Assembly: GCA_029688995.1 (NCBI GenBank)
Contig: JARULA010000001.1
Span: 124,001 to 188,000, forward strand
Direction: 5' to 3'
From: Marinilabiliaceae bacterium ANBcel2
Lineage (GTDB): Bacteria > Bacteroidota > Bacteroidia > Bacteroidales > Marinilabiliaceae
Length of the DNA stretch: 64,000 nucleotides
Under the pieces are notes generated by a model. That model did not search any database. It saw only the letters and a program-made list of their open reading frames with translations, and was not told the origin of the DNA. The number at the start of each line of letters is the position of its first letter. Within the stretch, counting starts at the first letter, position 1. Both the position numbers and the translations under genes were made by a program. Of the stretch, positions 44,321-52,628 are shown one piece after another.

Positions 44321-45790
44321 CTATCGTGAATAATTAGGTGCTTCACTGGTTACTGTAACATCATGAGGATGAGACTCAGCAACTCCTGCATTTGAGACTT
44401 TTGTAAACTTAATTTTGTGAAGTTGCTTAACATCTGCAGCTCCACAATATCCCATACCAGCACGTAAACCACCAATAAGCTGATAGATTACTTCATAAAG
44501 AGTTCCCTTATATGGTACTCTGGCAGCAATTCCCTCGGGCACTAATTTTTTAACATCATCTTCTACGTCCTGAAAATAACGATCTTTTGAACCTTGTTGC
44601 ATAGCTTCTACAGATCCCATCCCACGATATGACTTAAATTTACGACCGTTATAAATTATAGTTTCACCGGGCGACTCTTCCACCCCTGCAAAAAGCGAAC
44701 CGGCCATTACCGAATGAGCACCTGCTGCAAGAGCTTTTACAATATCCCCGCTATATCGTAACCCCCCATCAGCAATTAACGGAACTCCTGTACCTTTTAT
44801 AGCCCTGGCAACATCATAAATAGCAGAGAGTTGAGGCACTCCTACACCGGCAATAACACGTGTTGTACAAATAGATCCAGGGCCAACTCCAACTTTCACT
44901 CCATCAGCACCAGCATCAACAAGATCTTTAGCTGCTTCAGCAGTTGCAATATTTCCTACTATAATTTCAAGATTACCATATCTCGATTTAGCTTCCTTTA
45001 AAGTTTTAATAACACCTTTTGAATGACCATGAGCTGTATCTATAACAATTGCATCTACATTTGCCTTTACCAATGCATCTATTCTATCAAAGGTATCCTG
45101 GGTCACTCCAACACCAGCTGCAACCCTCAATCTGCCCTTTTCATCCTTACAGGCCAAAGGTTTATCTTTAGCTTTAGTTATATCCTTATAAGTAACAAGT
45201 CCGATAAGCTTATTATGCTTATCCACAACAGGTAATTTTTCAATCTTATGACGTTGTAGAATTGCAGCAGCACTTTCAAGGTCGGTAGTTTGATTTGTTG
45301 TTACCAGATTCTCGGTGGTCATAACCTCATCAATAGTACGACCAAGATTGTTTTCAAACCTTAAATCACGATTTGTAACAATACCAACAAGATATCCATT
45401 TTCATCAACAACAGGAATACCTCCTATCTTATACTCTTTCATAAGATTAAGTGCATCCTCAACTGTACGCCCTTTCAATATTGTTACCGGATTATAAATC
45501 ATCCCATTTTCGGCTCTTTTAACAACTTCAACCTGACGTGCCTGCTGTTCAATAGTCATATTTTTATGAATAACACCAATACCACCTTCACGAGCAATGG
45601 CAATTGCCATTGCCGATTCGGTAACAGTATCCATTGCAGCAGAGACTATAGGAGTATTTAATTTAATATTACGGGAAAACGGGGTGGCCAGACTAACATT
45701 TCGGGGTAACACCTCGGAATAAGACGGAACCAATAGTACATCATCAAATGTTAATCCGTCCGATACTATTCTATCTTCACTAAACGACAT
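44321..45790 (-). CDS. guaB: Inosine-5'-monophosphate dehydrogenase
   Basis: Oxidises IMP to XMP with NAD+, the committed step to guanine nucleotides. 489 residues: catalytic barrel with [18 protein letters not shown] at the start, two CBS domains (about 95-205; [24 protein letters not shown]), and the catalytic loop [19 protein letters not shown] with the active-site Cys near 306. The flap motif [11 protein letters not shown] contains the catalytic Arg-Tyr pair. ATG 45790 is preferred over a TTG two codons earlier. Confidence 0.97.
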   Translation of the reverse strand: MSFSEDRIVSDGLTFDDVLLVPSYSEVLPRNVSLATPFSRNIKLNTPIVSAAMDTVTESAMAIAIAREGGIGVIHKNMTIEQQARQVEVVKRAENGMIYNPVTILKGRTVEDALNLMKEYKIGGIPVVDENGYLVGIVTNRDLRFENNLGRTIDEVMTTENLVTTNQTTDLESAAAILQRHKIEKLPVVDKHNKLIGLVTYKDITKAKDKPLACKDEKGRLRVAAGVGVTQDTFDRIDALVKANVDAIVIDTAHGHSKGVIKTLKEAKSRYGNLEIIVGNIATAEAAKDLVDAGADGVKVGVGPGSICTTRVIAGVGVPQLSAIYDVARAIKGTGVPLIADGGLRYSGDIVKALAAGAHSVMAGSLFAGVEESPGETIIYNGRKFKSYRGMGSVEAMQQGSKDRYFQDVEDDVKKLVPEGIAARVPYKGTLYEVIYQLIGGLRAGMGYCGAADVKQLHKIKFTKVSNAGVAESHPHDVTVTSEAPNYSR

Positions 45791-45822
45791 GGGCAAACCT
45801 TTTGGAATTATTTTATATCTTG

Positions 45823-45830
45823 CAAAGTTA
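45823..45830 (-). promoter_or_regulatory. Candidate -7 box of guaB
   Basis: Minus-strand TAACTTTG fits TAnnTTTG and lies 32 bases before the ATG at 45790. It repeats the same octamer seen before DUF5063 and the pRiA4b-like gene. No clear -33 TTTG. Confidence 0.45.
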
Positions 45831-45981
45831 AAGATTTTTATTGACAGGAATTATTATTAATGGTATAAAATATATATTAGTGCTGTTAAATAGTTGAAAG
45901 AACATTACAATTTAACTATAGAAAACTTCCTGCATTAACCGGAATTTATATTTTTGTTCTGTAATTCAAAACAGTAATTGA

Positions 45982-46797
45982 ATGATGAAATATAATACTG
46001 CTATATTATTTTTGGCAATCATAATAACCTCAGGATGCGGACCATCGAAGGAAGAAAGAGCAATTATACGCCTTAACGAAATTGAAAAAATCAAAAATGA
46101 AGGGAATTATAACCTTGCCAAACTCAAAATAGACACGCTTTTAAACAAGTATGGAGATCTTGAGGAGCAATCATCCAAAGCCTCTTCTATTTTAAAATCG
46201 ATAAAAATAACCGAACAGCAAAACAGCTTACAATATCTTGACAGCATGTATAAAGTGAATGATGAGATTCTTAAGCCTATGATGAGTAATTTTATTATCT
46301 CAGATGAATATGGTAGTGAGAAGATACTCATTCATCGTCGCCAAAGACCTGAAAACAGCTATAACAGGACTTTTTTAAGAGCTCATCTGAATATGAAAGG
46401 TGACTTTTATATATCAAGCAGATATCATGGCGAAGAGTGGATAAATCATAATCATATAAGAGTATATTTTGGCAATGAATCTGTAATATCTCAAATAATT
46501 CCTGAAGAAGATAAATTAAACAACAGAAAATTTGAAGATGACCATTATAAATGGGAAATAGTAAACTATAAAGATGGAGCAGACAACGGTATTATTGATT
46601 TTATAGCCTCTAATCACGAAAAGCGTTTACGTGTACAATTCAGAGGTGATGGATATGAGTATATCATAATGGAGAAGTTTGATCGAAAAGCTATATATGA
46701 AGGGTATGAAATTTCATTTATATTACAAGAACAGTCACAAATAGAGAGAGAACGCAAAAAAATTAAAGCTGAAATAGAGAGATTAAAATCACAATAA
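45982..46797 (+). CDS. Hypothetical lipoprotein with coiled-coil ends
   Basis: Unrecognised, 271 residues. The signal ends IITSGC, so it should be lipidated. A short helical repeat-like region follows (RAIIRLNEIEKIKNEGNYNL) that could be a TPR-like pair linking to KLKIDTLLNKYGD. The middle (about 120-240) looks beta-rich: FYISSRYHGEEWINHNHIRV, LRVQFRGDGYEYIIME. The last 25 residues are a charged helix. Two ATGs stand at 45982 and 45985. It is monocistronic and converges with DUF3127 on a shared terminator. Confidence 0.75.
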   Translation: MMKYNTAILFLAIIITSGCGPSKEERAIIRLNEIEKIKNEGNYNLAKLKIDTLLNKYGDLEEQSSKASSILKSIKITEQQNSLQYLDSMYKVNDEILKPMMSNFIISDEYGSEKILIHRRQRPENSYNRTFLRAHLNMKGDFYISSRYHGEEWINHNHIRVYFGNESVISQIIPEEDKLNNRKFEDDHYKWEIVNYKDGADNGIIDFIASNHEKRLRVQFRGDGYEYIIMEKFDRKAIYEGYEISFILQEQSQIERERKKIKAEIERLKSQ

Positions 46798-46803
46798 AAA
46801 AAT

Positions 46804-46827
46804 ACCGGTTGGTTTTACCCAACCGGT
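46804..46827. terminator. Bidirectional intrinsic terminator
   Basis: ACCGGTTGG (46804-46812) and CCAACCGGT (46819-46827) form a perfect 9-bp stem with a 6-base loop between convergent genes. T-runs flank both exits: GTTTTTAT at 46837 on the plus side and TATTTTTTTTATT on the minus side. Confidence 0.9.
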
Positions 46828-46850
46828 CACAATCTGTTTTTATAATAAAT

Positions 46851-47225
46851 TTAAAATGGAAGCTCATCCTCTGGTTCTGCAGGAGGGATATCGGTCTCCT
46901 TATATGGTGGAGGAGTCTCATCAGATTTAGAAGGAGAATTCTCTCCTTCAATTTTCCAGGCCTGTAAATTGGTAAAGTAGTTAACCTTTCCATCTCTCTC
47001 CCATCGCTTTCCTTTAATATTAAAAAGAACCTTTATATTATCCTTTAAATTATACTGATCAATCAAAGAACACTTATCCTGAATAAGTTGAAATTTAACA
47101 AAATCATTCCACTCAGGGTTTCTTTCATTTGCCACCTCAATTACAAACTCACGTTTTTGAAAATTTGAATTAATTGTAACAGTATCCTCTTTAACTATTA
47201 ATGTTCCTGATATTTCAAAACTCAT
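46851..47225 (-). CDS. DUF3127 protein, OB-fold-like with SSB-type acidic tip
   Basis: A 124-residue member of DUF3127, found in Bacteroidota, function unassigned. Residues 1-92 show an OB-fold-like strand pattern (ISGTLIVKEDTVTINSNFQK, then REFVIEVANERNPEWNDFVKF, and VNYFTNLQAWKIE). A Pro/Ser/Asp-rich linker (93-115) leads to the extreme C-terminus EDELPF. That resembles the DDIPF tip by which SSB recruits RecQ, RecG, PriA and others. A single-strand-binding or SSB-partner role is my inference. Its stop lies 24 bases from the bidirectional terminator; ppiB lies 16 bases upstream and is probably on the same transcript. Confidence 0.82.
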   Translation of the reverse strand: MSFEISGTLIVKEDTVTINSNFQKREFVIEVANERNPEWNDFVKFQLIQDKCSLIDQYNLKDNIKVLFNIKGKRWERDGKVNYFTNLQAWKIEGENSPSKSDETPPPYKETDIPPAEPEDELPF

Positions 47226-47241
47226 ATTATCTATTAAATTC

Positions 47242-47697
47242 TTATTCTACAATAACTATTTTATCAATCGTATCACCTGCCTTAATATCATCTATAATAT
47301 CCACCCCTTCAACAACCTTTCCAAAACAGGTGTGATTACCATCAAGATGAGCAGTATTATTACGACTGTGACAAATAAAAAACTGTGACCCGCCAGTATC
47401 TTTTCCGGCATGAGCCATACTTAACACTCCACGTTCATGATGCTGCTTTTGACCATCTGTTTCACATTTTATTTGGTATCCCGGACCACCTGTTCCAACT
47501 CTTGGATTACCAGGTTCCCGGGAAAAAGGACACCCACCCTGAATAACAAAATCAGGAATTACTCTATGAAAAGTTAATCCGTCATAAAACCCATCTTTTG
47601 CAAGTTTTATAAAATTTTCTACTGTTACGGGAGTATCATCATGATACAACTCTGCTCTCATAACTCCTTTTGGAGTATGAATCTCTGCTTGCTTCAT
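47242..47697 (-). CDS. ppiB: Cyclophilin-type peptidyl-prolyl cis-trans isomerase
   Basis: 151-residue cytoplasmic cyclophilin; no signal peptide. Core motifs: [20 protein letters not shown] with the catalytic Arg, [28 protein letters not shown], and the [17 protein letters not shown] tail. ATG 47697 is used rather than a TTG one codon earlier. It heads a unit with the DUF3127 gene. Confidence 0.94.
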   Translation of the reverse strand: MKQAEIHTPKGVMRAELYHDDTPVTVENFIKLAKDGFYDGLTFHRVIPDFVIQGGCPFSREPGNPRVGTGGPGYQIKCETDGQKQHHERGVLSMAHAGKDTGGSQFFICHSRNNTAHLDGNHTCFGKVVEGVDIIDDIKAGDTIDKIVIVE

Positions 47698-47768
47698 CAA
47701 TTATCTCTTTAAATAAAATTATAACATTAAAATAGATCACAATATATCAAAAATAACAAATCATTACT

Positions 47769-47776
47769 TAACTTTG
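47769..47776 (+). promoter_or_regulatory. Candidate -7 box of the pRiA4b ORF-3-like gene
   Basis: TAACTTTG fits TAnnTTTG and lies 14 bases before the ATG at 47790, implying a very short leader. No TTTG at 19 bases upstream. Confidence 0.4.
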
Positions 47777-47789
47777 CAGATATAAAAAA

Positions 47790-48374
47790 ATGATTCAACT
47801 ACCTCAAATATATAAAATAAAAATCTCTATTGAAGGAATAGAACCTTTAATATGGAGAGAAACAGAAGTTCCGGCCGATCTGTTTTTGCATGACTTTCAT
47901 AAAGTTATTCAAACAGTTATGGGATGGGATAATATTCATCTGCATCTTTTTTTAAAAAACAGTAAAACTTTAGGCTTAGCTGATGACGAGACTGAACAGT
48001 CAAAAAATTTTTTAGACTATACATCTGTAAGATTAAATGATATTTTAAAAAAGAGTGGCGATTCAATAATATATATATATGATTTGGGAGATAACTGGAG
48101 GCATAATATAGTATTGAATAAGATTATAGATAAACCTGAAAAAATATACTATCCAATCTGTACAGATGGAGCCAGAAACTGCCCTCCGGAAGATTGCGGA
48201 GGAGCTCACGGATACATGGAGATGCTATCAATATTAAACAGCCCCGGGCATCCCGATCAACAAAACATTTTGGAATGGCTTGAAGAAGAATGGGATCCCG
48301 AAGAGTTTAATAGTAATATTATTAATGAGCTTTTACTGGAAGATGATTTTGGTTGTATGCCAATAATAGAGTAG
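47790..48374 (+). CDS. Plasmid pRiA4b ORF-3-like family protein
   Basis: A 194-residue soluble acidic protein of the pRiA4b ORF-3 family, function unknown. Signatures: KISIEGIEPLIWRETEVPAD, FHKVIQTVMGWDNIHLHLF, IYIYDLGDNWRHNIVLNKI, and the Cys-containing CTDGARNCPPEDCGGAHGY, which could bind metal. Single-gene unit. Despite its name, nothing here suggests a plasmid. Confidence 0.88.
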   Translation: MIQLPQIYKIKISIEGIEPLIWRETEVPADLFLHDFHKVIQTVMGWDNIHLHLFLKNSKTLGLADDETEQSKNFLDYTSVRLNDILKKSGDSIIYIYDLGDNWRHNIVLNKIIDKPEKIYYPICTDGARNCPPEDCGGAHGYMEMLSILNSPGHPDQQNILEWLEEEWDPEEFNSNIINELLLEDDFGCMPIIE

Positions 48375-48377
48375 CTA

Positions 48378-48491
48378 CTATTTTTTTCGTAAAACAGCAG
48401 CCCATCCACCTCCTTCACTCATATTTATATCCAACCATACATTCTTATCTATAGCAAAAAAGCTGTATAATATTAAAAAACAGCATACAGC
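48378..48491 (-). pseudogene. Orphan C-terminal coding remnant
   Basis: The minus-strand frame reads ...FFAIDKNVWLDINMSEGGGW and ends AAVLRKK at a TAG (48380-48378). The composition, with WLDINMSEGGGWAA, looks like a real protein C-terminus, but upstream the frame is closed by TAA at 48494 and it has no credible start. The FKBP terminator hairpin lies inside the upstream part. I could not name the parent family. It may be the tail of a lost gene or chance. Confidence 0.3.
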
Positions 48492-48493
48492 TT
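48456..48493 (-). terminator. Intrinsic terminator after the FKBP gene
   Basis: AAGCTGTAT (48460-48468) pairs with ATACAGCTT (48485-48493) around a 16-base AT-rich loop. On the minus strand the stem runs into TTTTTTGC (48461-48454). It lies 34 bases past the FKBP stop. Confidence 0.75.
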
Positions 48494-48526
48494 AAATCTA
48501 GTTAACTTTACAAATTAATAATCTTT

Positions 48527-49336
48527 TTACTCGATATCAAGTAGCTCTACCTCAAAAATTAAAGTCTCATTAGGCCCTATAACATCTCCTGCTCCCTGGT
48601 CACCATAAGCAAGATGAGGAGGGATATAAAGTTTCCACTTTGAACCTACCGACATCATCTGCAAACCTTCGGTCCAACCGGCAATAACCTGATTAACACC
48701 AAATACAGCGGGCTCTCCTCTTTGAACAGAACTATCAAAAACCTGACCATCAATTAAAGTTCCATGATAATGCACCTGAACTCTATCTCCTGCACCAGGG
48801 GTCCCCCCACTACCTTCTTCAATAATCTCATACTGCAATCCGCTCTCTAATTGTATAACCTCATCTCTTTCAGCATTCTCTTCTAAAAAAGCGGCACCAT
48901 CTCCAGAAGCCTTAGAAGCTCTCTCTTGCGAACCTGCTTCACGTTCCTGACTGGCACTATTAAAAACCTTATTTACATATGCATTTGCAGTTGCTTCATC
49001 AAAATAGGAAAAATCATAAGCCAACTGGTTAATAAAAGCAGTCTTAAATATTTCTGAGTTAAACCCATTAAACTGACCATCTCTAAAACTACCATACTCT
49101 TCATTTATATCTACATCAGAAAATAGGGCTGCTACTGACTTTTTATCCAATGAGTCAAAAACTGAAATCATAACCATCTGTTCATACTGCTGGGCCTCAA
49201 GATACCCCAAAGCATAACTTACACTATCTGTACGATTTTCAAGTTCCACCTTTCCTGACCCGGGAACTCTGCGACTGCATGCCGATGTAACAATAAGAAT
49301 TAGAGCAATTACAACCAGCAAATTATTCAATTTCAT
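48527..49336 (-). CDS. FKBP-type peptidyl-prolyl isomerase lipoprotein
   Basis: A 269-residue envelope lipoprotein (signal ending VTSAC). An FKBP_N-like helical dimerisation domain (about 30-150: [30 protein letters not shown]) precedes an FKBP domain (about 165-268: [74 protein letters not shown]). This is the FkpA/Mip-type layout for periplasmic protein folding. A low-complexity Ser/Ala/Glu linker lies near 130-150. Monocistronic, with its own terminator. Confidence 0.92.
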   Translation of the reverse strand: MKLNNLLVVIALILIVTSACSRRVPGSGKVELENRTDSVSYALGYLEAQQYEQMVMISVFDSLDKKSVAALFSDVDINEEYGSFRDGQFNGFNSEIFKTAFINQLAYDFSYFDEATANAYVNKVFNSASQEREAGSQERASKASGDGAAFLEENAERDEVIQLESGLQYEIIEEGSGGTPGAGDRVQVHYHGTLIDGQVFDSSVQRGEPAVFGVNQVIAGWTEGLQMMSVGSKWKLYIPPHLAYGDQGAGDVIGPNETLIFEVELLDIE

Positions 49337-49429
49337 AAAAATAAGATTTTAATAAATTAGTATAATAAATAGTAAATTCAAGCTTAAAAAGTCTGCAATA
49401 TAATAATTATGGACCATTTAAAACCAGGA

Positions 49430-50113
49430 CTAATGACAATATTTAAAAGCTCTTAACATCTCGCGCTTGCCGTGCGGCCCGGCTATTTTCTCAACGTAAA
49501 ATCCCACTGAAAGCAACCTGCGCCTGACAACTCCCTTGCAACAATAGGTAACCAACACTCCCCCATCACTCATCATAGAAAAAAGTAAACTAAATAGATC
49601 CTCACTCCACATTTCGGGCTGTTTGTCAGGAGCAAATGCATCAAAATAGATAAGATTATAACTCTTATCACTTTTTAAATTAATAAGATCAATCTCACTC
49701 TTTTTTAGAGAAAAAGAGTTGTCTAAACTAACCACTCTATTCCATTGGGAATTATGCAAAGTAAAAAATAGATTTGCACCTTCTCTTTCGTTTAATATAT
49801 CAGGATAGTTAATTTTTCTAATTAACTCTATCGGCAATGGATATTTTTCAATTGCATGGTAAAAAAGGGCTTGTGATTCATTTTTGTTTAACAATGTAAG
49901 GTACGCATTTAAACCTGTACCAAACCCCACCTCCAAAATTGAAAGTTGCTCCCTGTTACTAAACAACTTATAACCAGAATTAATAAATACATGTAAAGAT
50001 TCACTAATTGCTCCGTGAATAGAGTGGTAATGCTCATTTATATCTGCACGATAAAGAGTTGAACTCCCATCCTTTGATTCTTTAATCTCTGCATTAAAAA
50101 TATCTTTGCTCAA
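49430..50113 (-). CDS. mnmD: tRNA 5-aminomethyl-2-thiouridine methyltransferase MnmD
   Basis: SAM-dependent methyltransferase that completes mnm5s2U34 in certain tRNAs. 227 residues, equal to the methyltransferase half of E. coli MnmC; the FAD oxidoreductase half is absent, as in stand-alone MnmD. Motifs: EHYHSIHGAISESLHVFI, SAM site LEVGFGTGLNAYL, YFDAFAPDKQPEMWSEDLF, and LVTYCCKGVVRRRL. The only available start is TTG at 50113; no in-frame ATG occurs upstream before a stop, and none within the first 180 residues fits. It follows the membrane-protein gene with a one-base gap, indicating coupling. Confidence 0.9.
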   Translation of the reverse strand: MSKDIFNAEIKESKDGSSTLYRADINEHYHSIHGAISESLHVFINSGYKLFSNREQLSILEVGFGTGLNAYLTLLNKNESQALFYHAIEKYPLPIELIRKINYPDILNEREGANLFFTLHNSQWNRVVSLDNSFSLKKSEIDLINLKSDKSYNLIYFDAFAPDKQPEMWSEDLFSLLFSMMSDGGVLVTYCCKGVVRRRLLSVGFYVEKIAGPHGKREMLRAFKYCH

Positions 50114-50114
50114 C

Positions 50115-50693
50115 TTAACTCGCGTTACTATATTTTTTTATTAAAAGATTAACTCTGGGTTGAAGAAACCAAATACCTACAGGAAAAAGCATAATTAAAA
50201 CAAAGTCGGTTACAAAATCATCAAAATTTGCTACTCTCTGTAACTCAGCACTTTTAATCACTTTAGCAGCAAAGTAGAAGCAGTAAAACTTACTAACAAT
50301 AAAAATAAACTGTACCGGCACAATATATATTAATGCAGCAATTAAAACATTTGCCATTGAGAATTTACCCATACCCAATATAGATGCTCCCCAAAGCCAA
50401 AAACCAAGCATTAAAACAACTAAAACCACCGGAATAACAACAAAAAACCTAAAGACTCTATTTTCAAAAGAGCGATTAATGCCGGCAATTTTATATAAAA
50501 CATTACCTGCACTCCATAACCACAGATATAAAACAAGTTGAGAAATAACTACAGAAACAGGAATAGTAAAAAAAAGAAGAGTCCCATTTATTGAATTAAA
50601 AGATAAAATAATCCCAAAAGTAGATATTAGAATAGGCAAAATAAACCCTATTATAAAAAAGTGCCAGTGCTTAGCTTTTAAAACTCTATACAT
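50115..50693 (-). CDS. Hypothetical five-helix membrane protein
   Basis: Unrecognised, 192 residues with about five hydrophobic segments (14-30, 36-55, 85-105, 115-135, 163-178) and basic loops, ending in a charged VNLLIKKYSNAS tail. It is translated directly ahead of mnmD, sharing a transcript, but no functional tie to tRNA modification is evident. Perhaps a Bacteroidota-restricted family. Confidence 0.65.
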   Translation of the reverse strand: MYRVLKAKHWHFFIIGFILPILISTFGIILSFNSINGTLLFFTIPVSVVISQLVLYLWLWSAGNVLYKIAGINRSFENRVFRFFVVIPVVLVVLMLGFWLWGASILGMGKFSMANVLIAALIYIVPVQFIFIVSKFYCFYFAAKVIKSAELQRVANFDDFVTDFVLIMLFPVGIWFLQPRVNLLIKKYSNAS

Positions 50694-51010
50694 ATCAGAA
50701 ATAAAATAGTCAAATCATAAATAAAACCTAACAACAACAATATTTAACGTAATAACTCAACCGAAGTTACATTGATAAATCAACAAATTTCAAAATTAAA
50801 TTAAAAGATCAACAGTGAAATCAAAATCATTAAAAAATTTGTAAAAAATTGAACCATATTGTTGACCTATAAATTGGAATATTTATTAATAGTTGCTTAA
50901 AATGGGTAAAAGAGAGTTGATAAAAGCCTACCTTCTTTTGTATTGGAGTTGGCAACAGTTTTTATAGTAGCAAGATGAAGCAATATCGAACTATTTTTAT
51001 ATACTAAACG
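50694..51010. other. AT-rich divergent intergenic region
   Basis: About 320 bases between the membrane-protein gene and gnd. It is rich in A/T with short runs such as CAAATTTCAAAATTAAA. I see no credible gene, tRNA or strong hairpin in it. Confidence 0.5.
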
Positions 51011-51040
51011 TTTGATATAATTATATTTTTTATAAATTTC
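51011..51040 (+). promoter_or_regulatory. Candidate promoter of gnd
   Basis: TTTG (51011-51014), 18 bases, then TAAATTTC (51033-51040). This misses the consensus TTTG-N19-TAnnTTTG by one base in the -7 box and one in spacing. Transcription would start near 51047, 17 bases before the ATG. Confidence 0.5.
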
Positions 51041-51063
51041 ATATGAAATAAAAGCATCAAATT

Positions 51064-52518
51064 ATGAAACAACTATCAGATATTGGTTTAATCGGACTGG
51101 CTGTAATGGGAGAAAACCTTGTTTTAAATATGGAGAGCAAGGGATTTAAAGTTTCTGTCTATAACAGATCGACCGATAAAGTGACAAACTTTATCTCAGG
51201 CAGAGCTAAAGGAAAAAATATAGAGGGAGCCTACTCACCCGAAGAGCTTGTTAAATCGTTAAAAAGGCCTCGCAAAGTAATGTTGATGATAAAAGCAGGA
51301 GAGGCAGTTGATAAAACAATTGAATCTCTAATCCCGCTTCTGGAAAAGGGTGATATAATTATTGATGGGGGCAACACTCACTATCCAGATACCGATAGGA
51401 GAACAAAATATGTAGAAAGTAAAGGATTATTATATATTGGAACAGGTGTATCAGGAGGTGAAGAAGGGGCATTAACCGGGCCATCTATTATGCCTGGAGG
51501 ATCACATAAAGCATGGCCTCACGTAGAAAATATCTTTAAAAACATTGCAGCAAAAGTGGAAGATGGCACACCTTGTTGTGATTGGGTAGGAGAGAATGGA
51601 GCAGGACATTTTGTAAAAATGGTGCACAATGGTATTGAGTATGGAGATATGCAAATTATAAATGAGGCATACCACATTATGAAAGATATTCTAAAGATGT
51701 CACATGATGAGATGCACCATATTTTTAAAGAGTGGAACAGCGGGCCGCTTGACTCCTATTTAATAGAAATTACTGCAGACATATTAGAATTTAAAGATAG
51801 TGATGGAGAGCCTCTGGTAGAAAAAATTGTTGATACTGCCGGTCAAAAAGGAACGGGTAAATGGACTGCCATAACTGCATTAGATCTGGGCATTCCTCTT
51901 ACTCTAATTGGTGAAGCAGTTTTCTCAAGAACCCTTTCAGCCTTAAAAGATGAACGAATTAAAGCCTCAAAGATTCTACATGGTCCAAAACCAGTTTTTA
52001 AAGGCAATAAAAAATCTTTTCTCAACGATCTTCATGATGCAGTTTATGCTGCTAAAATTGTCTCATATGCACAAGGTTATGCTCTTATGTCAGCTGCAGC
52101 AAAAGAGAAAGGATGGGGTCTAAACTACGGAGGTATAGCACAAATGTGGAGAGGAGGTTGTATTATACGCTCAGTATTTCTCGATAACATAAAAAATGCT
52201 TATGACAATAATCCAAAGCTAACCAATCTTTTACTAGATCCATTTTTTAAAGATGTAATAGAAAAAGCACAAAGTGGTTGGAGAAATGTAGTAACAACGG
52301 CAGTATCAAACGGAATTCCGGTTCCGGCAATAACAACAGCTTTAAATTATTATGACGGTTATCGAAGCAGCCGCCTGCCAGCAAACTTACTGCAAGCGCA
52401 ACGTGACTATTTTGGAGCTCATATGTATGAGAGAAGAGATAAACCTAAAGGTGAATTTTTTCACACCAACTGGACAGGGAAAGGTGGAACAACATCATCA
52501 ACAACTTATAATATTTAA
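51064..52518 (+). CDS. gnd: 6-phosphogluconate dehydrogenase (decarboxylating)
   Basis: Oxidative pentose-phosphate enzyme converting 6-phosphogluconate to ribulose 5-phosphate, CO2 and NADPH. 484 residues: Rossmann start GLIGLAVMGENLVLNMESKG, NRST for NADP, GVSGGEEGALTGPSIMPGG, catalytic GAGHFVKMVHNGIEYGDMQ with Lys and the following Glu, DTAGQKGTGKWT, and the C-terminal FHTNWTGKGGTT tail typical of the long type. Usually zwf and pgl accompany it in this phylum; here it is alone, followed by terminator hairpins. Confidence 0.97.
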   Translation: MKQLSDIGLIGLAVMGENLVLNMESKGFKVSVYNRSTDKVTNFISGRAKGKNIEGAYSPEELVKSLKRPRKVMLMIKAGEAVDKTIESLIPLLEKGDIIIDGGNTHYPDTDRRTKYVESKGLLYIGTGVSGGEEGALTGPSIMPGGSHKAWPHVENIFKNIAAKVEDGTPCCDWVGENGAGHFVKMVHNGIEYGDMQIINEAYHIMKDILKMSHDEMHHIFKEWNSGPLDSYLIEITADILEFKDSDGEPLVEKIVDTAGQKGTGKWTAITALDLGIPLTLIGEAVFSRTLSALKDERIKASKILHGPKPVFKGNKKSFLNDLHDAVYAAKIVSYAQGYALMSAAAKEKGWGLNYGGIAQMWRGGCIIRSVFLDNIKNAYDNNPKLTNLLLDPFFKDVIEKAQSGWRNVVTTAVSNGIPVPAITTALNYYDGYRSSRLPANLLQAQRDYFGAHMYERRDKPKGEFFHTNWTGKGGTTSSTTYNI

Positions 52519-52527
52519 AAAGAAAAA

Positions 52528-52559
52528 CTCTCTAATAAAACCCTATACTTATTAGAGAG
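52528..52559 (+). terminator. Terminator-like hairpin after gnd
   Basis: CTCTCTAATAA (52528-52538) pairs with TTATTAGAGAG (52549-52559), an 11-bp stem with a 10-base loop, 10 bases past the gnd stop. On the plus strand what follows is CAAAAATTTC, so the U-run is poor; on the minus strand it sits behind the next hairpin. Confidence 0.6.
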
Positions 52560-52566
52560 CAAAAAT

Positions 52567-52616
52567 TTCTTTGAATAATAATAGGATATTCACATATCCT
52601 ATTATTATTCAAAGAA
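52567..52616 (-). terminator. Exceptionally long perfect hairpin closing the GH operon
   Basis: Bases 52567-52589 are perfectly complementary to 52594-52616: a 23-bp stem with a four-base TCAC loop. On the minus strand it is followed after one base by AAATTTTT (52566-... reading down to 52561), giving a T-run, 13 bases past the stop of the last GH92 gene. Function as terminator and 3' stabiliser is likely; the length is unusual. Confidence 0.7.
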
Positions 52617-52628
52617 TAAACAAAGACT

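Noticed and set aside
47790-48374. Plasmid or mobile-element origin suggested by the family name pRiA4b ORF-3
   Set aside because: The family is common on chromosomes; no transposase, integrase, repeats or composition shift surround it.
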